Shown one piece after another: positions 1-12,400 of a DNA stretch of 64,000 nucleotides. Numbering within the stretch: position 1 is the first letter of the stretch; each line of letters starts with the position of its first letter. Below the pieces are notes generated by a model, which saw only the letters and a list, made by a program, of their open reading frames with translations, did not search any database and had not been told where the DNA came from. This stretch comes from Sarcocystis neurona (taxonomy: Eukaryota > Apicomplexa > Conoidasida > Eucoccidiorida > Sarcocystidae). A program made the translations under genes and the position numbers. Location: the NCBI GenBank assembly GCA_000727475.1, contig KL647291.1, forward strand, positions 258,457 through 322,456. Direction: 5' to 3'.

Positions 1-253
1 GCAGCAGCAACACCAGCAGCAGCAACACCAGCAGCAGCAACACCGGCTGCAGCAACACCAGCAGCAGCAACACCAGCAGCAGCAACATCAGCAGCAGCAA
101 CACCACCAGCAGCAAAATCAGCAGCAGCAACATCAGCAGCTGCAGCCCAGCAAGTCTTCACTTTCGAGGAGACACTGGCGGAACGCCTGCAGGCGCTTGC
201 GCTCAGCAGCTGCACGGACGAATTCCTCGTTATTGAAGTCGACGAAGAGAAAA
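1..253 (+). CDS. Gene A exon, Ala-rich repeat then globular segment
   Basis: Frame 1 is open from the window edge. It begins with degenerate AAATP pentapeptide repeats coded by GCA/ACA/CCA, then changes to normal composition (QQVFTFEETLAERLQALAL, ending in VIEVDEEK). A GT donor (AAAA/gtacgc) follows base 253 and leaves one base over. The same repeat read one frame later gives poly-Gln, but only frame 1 keeps a sensible protein downstream. The exon is truncated on the left. Confidence 0.6.
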
Positions 254-3200
254 GTACGCATCGAGGACACACACAGCATCTAGACGTGTGTGGATCCATT
301 ACTCTACACATATCTAGATGTGTACGTTTTCCTCCCTCTCCGTCAGTATATGTCCCTTGTGCGTGTGTACATGTGTGTGAGTGGACAAAACGTTATATAC
401 ACGTATTTGAACAGAATACATATACATGTATGTACATATGTGTGTCCATCGGCAGTCGTGTACACATATAAAACGACGCTGCCCACACCTACCTATACGT
501 ACGTATACATACATATATGGAGAGAAAAAGAGGCACACACACACACAGACAGACATATAGAGAGACACAGAGATAAAAACGTTGAGATGGGAAGACGGTT
601 GCACAGATGTGCGTATGTGAGTATCAGTTTATCCTGTTGAAGAGGTGAAGTATTGCTGCAACGTGGATAACAGCAGGTAGGATGCTTGTCCACCACGTTG
701 AGACAGCCAGAGTCTGTTTTGCAAACTTTCGGACGGTTGCTGCGTCTCGCTGCGGGAACTGGGAAGTAGCCTTCGCGGTTACGTAGGCGCTGCTGTTCTT
801 CCGTGTGCTGCTGCTGTTTCTGCCGTTGCTGCTGCTTTTCTGCCGCTGCTGCTGCTGTGCTGCTGCTGCTTTTTTGCAGACGTCCTACGCCTCGTTGCTG
901 CCACACCGTTCTCGGGCGGTCTGCTGCATGAGCGCTTTCAACGAGTTGCTGCTGCCGCTCCTCACGATGCACCTCGTCTCTTTCTGCTGCGTCTGGACAT
1001 CCACTCCAACACGCCTGTCTGGTACTCCTGCTGCAGAGAAAGACAAGGAAAAAAGAAGAAGAGAAAGGAATTCCGTGCGTGTCTTCCGGAAGAACCAGCC
1101 GCAGTTTGTACACAGAGACGTCCAAACATAACTGTTGTTGATCTACGTGTTTATTTTGGCATATACACATATATATATGTATATATATATATGTATGTAT
1201 ATATATGTACATATATATGTATATGTATGTATATATATGCACATATATACGTATATGCACGTATATATATGTATATATATATATGTGTAGGCACACGTGT
1301 GTACGTCTGAAAACATGCAGATGAAAATTTATCTATACATCACGCAAAGAAAAGTTCATCCACCGTTGTGTTGACATAAATGTTCAGGTACACCCATGAA
1401 AGTATTGACATATATGTTTGCATATGTATAAATATGTGTACGGACAGACACATACACAAATATCTGTATACACCTATGTATTTATGTACATAAATGTTTG
1501 TGCTCCTGTAAGTATAATTAGGTATGTGTAAATGTACCTTTACATGGTTGAAACCACTAAAAAACAGCAACAAGAAAGCGATGCAGCAGCAAGCCACCAG
1601 GACGAAGCAGAGGCGGGTTTGTTTTTCTCTTCCTCGCGTCCCTCGGACGTATCTGCGTGAGGCAGTATACGTTTGTCTTCCTGGTGCTGCTGTTGCTCCG
1701 GCGCGTGCTCCCGCAGGTCACTGCAGCACTACCCTGCCACTGCTCCTGTAGTGCCAGCTGCTGTGGCTTCACCTGGGCTGCTTCTCTTTGCTGCTGCTTT
1801 TGCGCCAGTTGCTCCTGCTGTTATTGCTGTCTATTGCTGTCGGGGGGAGATCCGCTGCGGCTGTCACGTCCCTTGCTTCTGTGCCAGATCCTGCTCCTCC
1901 TGCTGCTGCGCTGCTCTCCGGCCAACACGCTTCTCGACTGCGCTAGCGTCCGCTGCTGCCGCTCTGACTGCTGCTGCTACTGCTGTGGCTTCTGCTGCTG
2001 CTGTTCTGACTGCTACTGCTGCTGCCGCTTTGACGTCTTTGCTGCTGCGTTGACTGCTGTTGCTGCTGCTGCGACCTCTGCTGCTGCCTCTCGGACTCGT
2101 GCCGCTGCTGCTGTTGCGCCAACTGCTGCTGCTGCTGCTGTGGGTTCGTCGGATGTTCGTCCGTCTGCCGCCTTTGGCTTTTTCTCACTGTCCAAGTAAA
2201 TTTTTCTCTTCTCCGAGGCGCTGTTGCTGCCTTTTTAATTCGACGAACTGGTGGGTTGTGCGTTGCCCTTATCCCTTCCGCTTCTTGTTCTTCTGTGCCT
2301 TCTCTTCCCTTCTCTCTGGGTGTGCCCGTGCCCCTTCCGCGTCTTTCTCTCGCTCTGAACCTCCTTCGCTTTGCGTCTCCTCCATCCTCCTCTTCGCCGT
2401 CGACTTCACCGTCCCTTTTCTTCGTTTTTCTGTTCTTCGTCCTCTTTCTCTCTCTGTCGGTGTCTGTCTCGCCAAAGGTTGACCATTTCTTGGACCCCCG
2501 CAGCAGCTTGTTCGCCGTGGAGACGCACGTACATCGACTTCGCCGGGTGGTACCTGCGCACGACGCTCTGCCTTCCGCGAGGCTTTTTCTACGAATACTA
2601 CGCTTCCACTCCCGTAGGAGACACTCCTCGACATTCATATGTTCCTCAGCAGGACAGCTGTCGACATTTGTGTGTTCACCCCGTAGGACACTTGTTGACA
2701 CGTATGTATTCGTCGAAGTTTTGTATTGCTGCTCAGCGACCTACACATACACGTATCTACACGTGTATGCATAGATATATATGTGTACATCTTTATGTAG
2801 AGAGAGAAAGAGACAGAAGAGAACGACTATACGCAGGCCCGTAGCTTTCTTCAGATAGAGAGGTCCTGCTGCCACTCTTTACAGTATATACATATATGTG
2901 TATATGTATAGAGAGAGTGTGTGTATATAGATATGCAACATATAATACACATATGTAGTGTACGCCGATACAAAATGTATGTACACATATCACCTATACG
3001 TATGTATATAGTCTGTCCTTGTAGAATATATAAAGACGGTCGGGTGGAGCGACGACATACATATACGTAGAAATACAAGGCAGAAAGAATTCCCGTGACG
3101 TGGTCGTTTCGTAGGGCAGGCTGCAACATATACACATGCAAGTTGTTCTCAGCCAATCGCCAGCCGGGGACGAGATGTATGGAGAGTTGCAGCATATATA

Positions 3201-3452
3201 TGTGTAGGCAAGCAAGAAGTGATACACACACAAAGACATATAGAGAGAGGCATGTCGTCTGTTACACAGGTGACACACAGAAGTTTCACAGGAATGGTAG
3301 AGCAGACGGCATATATTCGTTACACACAGATATAGGCACACACACACACACAGTCTATACACATATATATATGTACTAGTAGGCCTGGTAGGAGATATGG
3401 ACTCAATAAAGAGAGACACACATATATACAGGACTCTACATAGACGCACCCA

Positions 3453-3490
<38 letters not shown>

Positions 3491-6400
3491 ATGAACATAC
3501 ACACACACACAGATACATACACACACACAGAGATGGATTTGATTGAGAGAGAGACGTTTATAGTAGTCTACAGAGGCGCACGATATATATTTTAATATCA
3601 AGAATATGTGGACACCCAGGAGTATAAAAAAGACCGAGGAACCCCCATATATATATGTAGGTGTGTGTGCGGGTGAATGCGTATGGGTAAATGTATATAC
3701 GCGCGTGTTGTGTGTGTGTCTGGCGAGGTCTGCATCGCTTCGTGAGACTTCTTCACTTCTGTACAAATACGTGGAGTCGATAAAGACGCATATAATAAAT
3801 GGCGCCCTCGTCGTGTGTCTCGGCGTCGGTGTCTTCGAGACGTCTACACGAAAGGAGTATCGACACTTCGTCTCTTGCTCGAGTAGTGTCGACTTGGCAG
3901 GCTGTGGGGATGTAAAAACAAACGGCGTTGAATCGCCACACACTCACACGTATGCGCGCGGACGTAGAAAGTGTAGGTAGCCGCGAAGATCATAGAGAAG
4001 GCATTCATATCCCCAACATATACAGACGCCCAACATATATGGAGGTATATCTGTAAGGAGACACGGAAAGCGACGACAGCAAGACACGTAGACTGTGGCG
4101 ATAGACAGCAAGGAAATCTGCACAGCGTCCAGAGACAGCAGAGAGGAAGGCACAGAATTATACTTAGACGCGTATGTTACATAGACGTAGTAAACATTCT
4201 CAACATTTGCTCATTTAACATTGAATATAGACACACGTCCTAATCCGCACTCATACATATACATATATATATACACGTAGGTACGTCAACACAGGCCAGC
4301 GAATCTCGGCACACATCCCTGTGCGTATGCATATATATGTGTATGTATATATACGTTTAGTCTACGCAGACACGCGCCAGAGAGTCCACACACACACGCC
4401 ATGAGCGTACGGATATATATATATATATATGTGCTTAGTGTAGGTAAACACGCGTTAAAGAGTGTAGACACACGCCCGTGCCTGTGGATATATATATATA
4501 TACACTTAGTCCACGTCAACACGCGAAATGTAGACACCCGACCGATGTATTGAATCTCTTGATTTATGATGTTGATCGCTTCAACATAGGAACTTCGTTA
4601 ACCGTAACCACGTGTCTTTTTTTCTCTGGCTTCCTCCACATATATGTGTAATAGTTAGACTTGCAGCCCCCAGACTCAGTTCGCATGTATATTTATCCTC
4701 TCCATATGTAATAGACCTGCAGTACACGTGTATTATATATGCGAGTATGTACCGTCAATAGTAGACACGTAATATATGGGCGCCGAGTACGTAGACGTTG
4801 TACAAGCGGCGCCTGCACTCCCCAGCCGTACGTGTACATCTGTACGTACATAACGCACACACGTCCACAAAGAGGATTAGTGCAACTATGAGAGACAGCT
4901 GCCCTCGCAGGAAATAAATAAATAATTTTGTGTATGTACACACGCGTACATGTATACGTGAATGTTCACGCTCACGTAGAACTGCCTATAATTACGCGGA
5001 TGCGTGTCTCTCTAAGTATAGACGCCTGCGGCGACCTGTGTGTATGTATGTGTCTATAAATGTATGTATCTATGTATGTGTCTGTGTATGTATGTATATA
5101 TTTATGTATGTATATGTATGTATATGATTGTATGTATGTGTGTATGTATGTATCTATGTGTGTGTATGTATGTATGTAAATGTATGTATGTGTGTATATA
5201 TGTATGTGTATATGTATGTATGTATGTATTCATGTATGTATGTATGCATGCATGTATATGAATGTATGTATGCACCTATGTGTGTGTATCTATGTGTATG
5301 TATGTATGTATATATGTATGTATATATTTATGTATGTATGTATATGAATGTATGTATATGAATGTATGTATGCATCTATGTGTGTGTATCTATGTGTATG
5401 TATGTATGTATATGTATGTATGTATGTGTATTTGTATGTATATATTTATGTATGTATGTATATGAATGTATGTATGTATGTATGCATCTATGTGTGTGTA
5501 TCTATGTGTATGTATGTATGTGTATGTATGTATGTATTAATGTATGTGCGTGCGTGTGTGTTCGTATGGGTCTCTGTAGCAGTGCGCCTATACGTGGACA
5601 TTCGGCCAGTCAAGTACACGTACACACATATATATATTTACGTGTGTATACATATATACGTCTCTCTATGTTATTGTGTGTATACATGTGCACACATATA
5701 TGAATGTACAGATATACATATATATGTATGTAGACATCAGCGTATGTGTGTGAGTATGTACATATACATAGACATATGAAAGTTTTTCTCGTATGTGTGT
5801 GGACATCCTGTGTACATGTGTGTGTGGGTGCGTGTGACTGCTGGGCGCAGAAATCGCTGACTTTGTCTGCGTATAAGCAAGCCGTTGGCAGAGCATCTGC
5901 GAGAGAGCAGCAGGAGCTGCAGCAGACGTTCGCTGCCTGTGCGGCTCTTGCGATGGAAAGAGGCACTCGCTTGTCAGTCACGAGCCCGGCTACGGTAAAG
6001 TGATCCTCCACTTTCTCGCTCTCTTCTCTTCCCTACATACACCCCAGCGGTTTTCTGGCTTACCTGCTGCACACGTACCTATCACTCGCTCTATATGCAT
6101 AGGAGCGTGTGTATTCATCACACACATATATGCGCTCTACATACATACATACACATGTATGTACATATATGTACGTATCTAAATGTGTGTATTTCTCTGG
6201 GTGTACACAAATATGTGTGCACACACACATATTCACGTACACATATATTTGTATGTTTATATATATATGTCTAGATGTATATAGATCTCTCTGTGTACAT
6301 ATATATATATATATATATGCACACACGTTTACACTTGCATACATTTGTATGCTTATATATATGTGTGTAGGTGTCTAGATGCGTATACCTCTCTCTGTGT

Positions 6401-9400
6401 ACATATATTTATGCGTTTACATTTGCATATATTTGCATGCTTATATACATATATATATCATCGCATATAGCTGCATAGATTCATTGATTAATGTATACCT
6501 GTATAGACGGAATAATTCATGTATACATATGCGTATACATCTGTATATACGTGTATATATATATATATATGTGTATCTATCTTTATATATATATATGCAC
6601 ATATGTATCAAATTGTTTCGACGTGCACACCTACTTGTATACAGGACCCGCGTATATATGTGGTATGCGGATATCTGTCGTGTTTTTCTTGAGCGTCGAA
6701 CTTCACTGCGAATGAGGGCGTTTCTTCCTCTATATACACTTCTTCGAATAGGCGCGATGCAGCGACGTACATAAGGCACACGCTTATGCATATATATACG
6801 TATGTATACAAATCTAGAAGAATCTACATCTATATTCCTAGAGATATATACTCAGGTGTGCACGGGTGTGTCAGTCTTGCGGTACCGACGTAGAAATATA
6901 CCAGCGCGGGCGCATCGTATGCACCCGGCGGCGTACGTAGTTGAATATACACGTATACGGGCATATATATCTATACACGCATATATATGACCAGGCGCTG
7001 GTATATATACGTATATACCTGTACATGTATAGGTATACACGTATATGCGTATGGTGGGATATATGTGGGCACGTACAAGAAAACACGTATGTGTGTGGAT
7101 ACATATGTGTAAAATGGGCTGAAATGGGTACACCTTTTGCTCCTAGGTCCCGGGTAGATCTTCCCCTTTTCACGGCTTTTATTGAAGGCCTTCTGCAAAA
7201 TGTCCTCAGTCCGCATGCACAGCAGCAGGCCTCGTTTGCTCGGTGTAGTTATTACATCACTCCCCCCTGCCCCCCGGGGGGGCATGTGCGCCAAGCGGAA
7301 ACTTGGCGGTTGACAAGTCTCCTCTCCATTCCCACGGTGTTCGCATGCAACCCTTTGCAAATACACTGCCATAATTGACCATGCCTCAGACCCGTCACCT
7401 CGCGCACCTACATACGTACATGTAATTTACCTATATACATATAGGTATATATGTATATATGCATGTACGAATTCGTACGTGTAGGTGTACCTGTCTCTCT
7501 CTCTATATGTGTATTCGTGCGTACAGGGGCACACCTAGGTACACATATATATATATATATATATGCAGCTACTGTCGGCAAATGCGTGGGCAAATCTATA
7601 AGCGCTTTATGTGGGCACAGCTGAGCTTCCGGGCACCCCGACCCAAGTTTCCCGACTATTCACGTGAAACAAGCGTACGCCCACGTCTGTACTTGTCACC
7701 TGAACTCTATGTGTATATATATGCGTGCGCGCCTTATTACGTCATATAGGTACACAGTGGTGTGTTTATATACGTGTGTGTGTGTGTACGTGGGTCTGTG
7801 CACCTCCAGAAAGAGACAAAGATACCCGCGACTCCTCCACACCCTGTTAATACTTTTAGGTGGAGAAACGTATTGAGAGGAGAGGGAAAACATGTGGAGA
7901 GAGGAGGGGGAAAACTGCGAAGAGAAGAGGAGAGAAAAGGGTGAAGAGAGAAAGGGAAAAAAGTGTGGAGAGAAAAAAAAATTTGGGGTGAAAAAGCAAG
8001 AAGGTACTTAGCGAAAAGTACTGAGACGAAGTGTGTGGAGTGCTGCTGCTGTTCGGCCTGTGATGTCGCGACTGGCTGCAGGAGGAACCACCCTGCGAAC
8101 GACAGACACTCGGCTCTTCCTCTGCATATCGTAAGACACATCTAAGAACTTCCCCTCTCTCTCTCTCCATATATATATATACGTTTGTATATGTATGGCT
8201 CTTCTCTGCGTATCGCAAGACGTATCTAGGAACTTCTTCTCTCTCTATATACACACATACATATATATATACATGTGTATGGCTCTTCTCTGCGTATCGT
8301 ACGGCGTATCTAGGAACCTCTTCTCTCTCTATACATACATATATATATATACACATGTATATGTGTATGGCTTTTCTCCGCGTATCGTAAGGCGCATTTA
8401 GGAACTTCTCTCTATATATACACATATATATATACATGTATATGTGTATGGCCCTTTCTCTGCGTATCGTAGGACGCATCTGGGAATTTCTTCTTTCTCT
8501 GTCTCCGTAAATGTCTATATGAGGCTCCACCTATATTTATCCAGTAGAATTCGGGTCCATATGAGGTCGCTTCGGTGTCGTATCTCTTCGACTCTCTGTG
8601 CTGCAGTTCTCTATTTGTGTCCGTGTATATATCGATACCTGCTGCCTATCTCTGTATAATACATGTGGACACATACGTTAATATCTTTGCATACCTTTAT
8701 GTGTGTATGAGTCTGAGTCCCTTGTTGTGAGGTCCGCCTCCATATGTATATATATCTATGAACAGTATACATGCCTGTAGGTGTATGAGTCTGTGTCTCT
8801 TGTTACTAGGTGCATCTATATATATACATATATATGCTATATACATATTTGTATGTGGGTGAGTCTGTGTGTCTTGCTAGGAGGTCCACCTCGACACATA
8901 TATATATATATAGGCAGTCTACATATCTGTATGTGGACAAGTCTGTCTCTGGTGTTTCAAGTTCCACTTCCATATATATATATGTATGGACAGCATACGT
9001 ACCTGTGTCAGTCTGGATGTCTTGTTATAGGGTGAACGTCCACACATATATATATATATAGATATCAATTTGTTTATGAAGAAAAACTTGTGTATATGAG
9101 TGAAATCTTGTTGTGGTGGGCGTCTCCATATATGTGTATAATGTGTGTGCGGGTGTGGACTTGTAAGTGAAGAAAGGCTTCATACGTCGAATCACATGCT
9201 TGGCAACTGTTCTTTTTCTTTGTGTAGAAGCTGCTGCTGTCTGCTCGGCGACGTCACGGCCAACAACGTTCTCTCCCTCCATCGCTGTAGAGGTGGACGA
9301 AGACTTCCCTGTAAGTTGCCGCGCGCAGCAGCCGAGCGTTTTTTCTTCCACAGGAATTTGCTTCTGCTCTCGACAGGGACGCCCATATGCCGCTCTCCCT

Positions 9401-12400
9401 GGGTGTCTGCCTCTGTATGTGTGTGTGTGTGTGTGTCTCGCCCACGTCGGCTGAACTCATACTTCCTCGTGGACACACACGTATATATACTTTCGATAAG
9501 TGTGTACACAGAGCTTGCAGAGATTCGTGAATATACATAAGTAGGTATTTATACATGCGTGTGTGGGGCAGATACATGTGTACATACATATATATGTATA
9601 TGTCAAAGGATGTACGTACGTGTAAGGAGCGGAATCTTGTCTACAACGTAATAGGAGTGTCTTCGGTTGCCCCGTCCTAAGTGTATAGCTTACCTTTGTA
9701 TACATACACCTATGTAAGCGTGTAAATATATGTAGAAAGAGTTATATATATACATACATAAAGGACGGAAAGGGAGAGGAGCGTCACCACGGTCAGAGGT
9801 GCCTGCTGCGCTGACGCTTTTGTAATTTCTGAGGAGTGTGAATGCCACTTGCACCTCTATAAATACATTCGTACGTCTACATTCATATATGCATGCACGT
9901 GTTTACGTAGATTTTCAGCCGCGTCCTTCATATACGTATGACGCACTACACGCATATATATGTGTGTGGGTGGACCGAGCTATACACATGCGCGGGGTCC
10001 AGCTATTGATATAGGCACGGCGGAACAGTGTGCATGCACACGTGACTGCATATGAATCTGTTTGTGTAGGTATTCTTTGTCTGGTGTAAGCTCTATATAT
10101 TCATTAATGTGTGTGCTCATACTGCTGTTTTAGCTGTACACACACCTATATATATATATATGATATTCATGTGTTACTTACCTAGTGTAACAAAGCTCGA
10201 TATATACCACATAAATCGGTCTGTGTATTTAGACCCCTATTTTGATGTAGAGACGATGGAACTGCACGCATGCGCAGACAGCTGTATAGATGTGTATATA
10301 TGGATACACATGTGTGGATCATTTGCCTAGCGTTGTAAACCTCAGTACGTGAACATCTCTCTATACGCGTCTGTATTTGTTTTCCCTTTTGGCTCTCTTG
10401 TAGAAGAGTGTGTTCGTTGCCTAGAAGTGTCGAGTGCTTGATGTTCAGATGAAGTGGGTGCTTTCTTTCTTTCGTTGAGCGACTGCCTTTATCGAAGAAG
10501 AAACGCCTGCAGACCAGAACGTGTACGCGCATGTGGGTCAGCTGTTTCCTCACACACACGTACACTGCCTGCGTAAGGGAGGTGCGGTGTACGTACACCA
10601 GAACTTCGGCGACAGCCTTCCTTCAGCAGAGTGAGAGGGGTCCGGTGTACGTACACCAGAACTTCGGCGACAGCCGTTCGTCAGCAGAATACCGGCAGCA
10701 CTGCTTGTGTTTCTCCCCCCGGCTCTCGAACTTCCACATGCCACCTTCGGACCTGCAGCCGCAGTCACAGGCGCTGTGTGCATGCAGAGATGTGTACATG
10801 TACACATGCGTCCCTAAATATAATATATACTTTTATACATGAATATATATTATACGTATACAAATGTAGAAGTGCACACACATATATGTATAAACATATG
10901 TATACATGTGTAATGAGTGTGTCGTTCAGCGAAGGAAGAATGGAGGCGGTGGCGATGTGCACGCACACGTGTAACATTCTCTTTCTTTGGCGCTTGCCGC
11001 GTCTCCACACCCGCTCTCCCTTCTGTCTGTTTCGCTCCCTTCCACCGCGGATGTATATCTATACATGGAGCTCATGTGTACGTCTGTGTGTGTGTGTGTG
11101 TTTTTGTGTGTACCCGTACATAAGCCCGCATGTATTCGTTTGTGTATACATACGTATGTATATATGTAAATAGACATTTATGCATGTATATGTGTATGTA
11201 GGTGTATCCACCTATACGTGTGCGTGTGCACACACATGGATGTGTACGTATATATCACAGCGTGTACATATTTATCTATACTTGTATACTTGTGTGTATA
11301 TGTATGTATTTGTACGTATGTATGTGTTCCTGTGTGTATGTGTGTATTTGTGTGTAGGACGGTGTATACATCTATGTGTACACGCGCGGGTTTACGTATA
11401 TGTATATATACGCATATCTATGTGAGTATGTTGATGTGTCTCTGCGTATAATTAGCTACATGTATACGTATATATCTTTTATCTATGTATATGTATATGC
11501 ACATCTATATATATATATGTGTATATATGTAATGATATACTCGCTTGTGTATACATGTGTCTTTCTATGTCTATATGTCTATATGCATTTACCAGCACCT
11601 ACTGCTCGTCAGTTCACAAGTAGGTGTTTGTGCACGGCTACGAATACGTGTATGTACAGAAATGCAAATGCTTCACAGTCGCAGTACCGGGACGTTCTCC
11701 AAAGAAGGTCTTCTTCCTTCTCTTTTCTATTCTGTGAACCTGTTCATTCGTCGAAGAAACGCGCTCGTGCAACTCTGTGTGTGCGTATGTGTGTGCATGC
11801 ATGCGTGCAGCTCGTTCTCGAGCAGTTCCGGACGAACCAACTTGGCTGCCTAGAAATTGTAAGTCTTCTTTTTTCGCATGTGTTTCTGAGTCCACTTTTT
11901 ACGAGGGAGAAAGGAAATCAACACCTACTTGATTTTCTCTGTTTTCGTTTCTCTTTCTGCTCCAAAAATGCATGCGTTTCTCAAGACGGGTGGTGTGTGT
12001 GTGTGTGTCTCTCTCTCTCTCTCTGCATGCGGATACCCTTCCCGCACGTTTCTCACGTTTCTTTCCCTATTCCTTTGGATTTCGTCTTTTCGTTTCTTCC
12101 CTTGAATAGTACGTCTCTCTCCATGTCTATACACATCTATATATAAGACGCACATGCATATCTGCATACACCTATATACATATGTATGCAACACACGTTT
12201 ACCTACATATACATATATCTATATATATATATGTTGTGTCGCATGTTGGTCCATACATCCACGTCTATGCGTATATGCAGGCTAAACTGAATAACTAGGC
12301 TTGGACGCGTGAACGTGTGAATACACATACAAATATACATATACGTGCACACGTGTACGTCTAAATGAACGTCCTTAATGTGTCTACGTGTATAGCTGCT

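Noticed and set aside
1943..2701. 252-codon minus-strand ORF with Gln and Ser runs and an Arg/Glu-rich N-terminal half
   Set aside because: It mirrors a triplet repeat and a pyrimidine-rich plus-strand intron, which produce Gln/Ser and Arg/Glu respectively. The plus exon at 2504-2613 fits the gene A phase.
5040..5779. Series of Met-Tyr-Val-Cys ORFs
   Set aside because: Products of the TGTA tetranucleotide repeat.
7856..8530. 224-codon minus-strand ORF with a repeated EREEVPRY-type peptide
   Set aside because: It runs through the minisatellite and the polypurine block; the peptide repeat is only the DNA repeat read backwards, and the plus strand has a phase-compatible exon.
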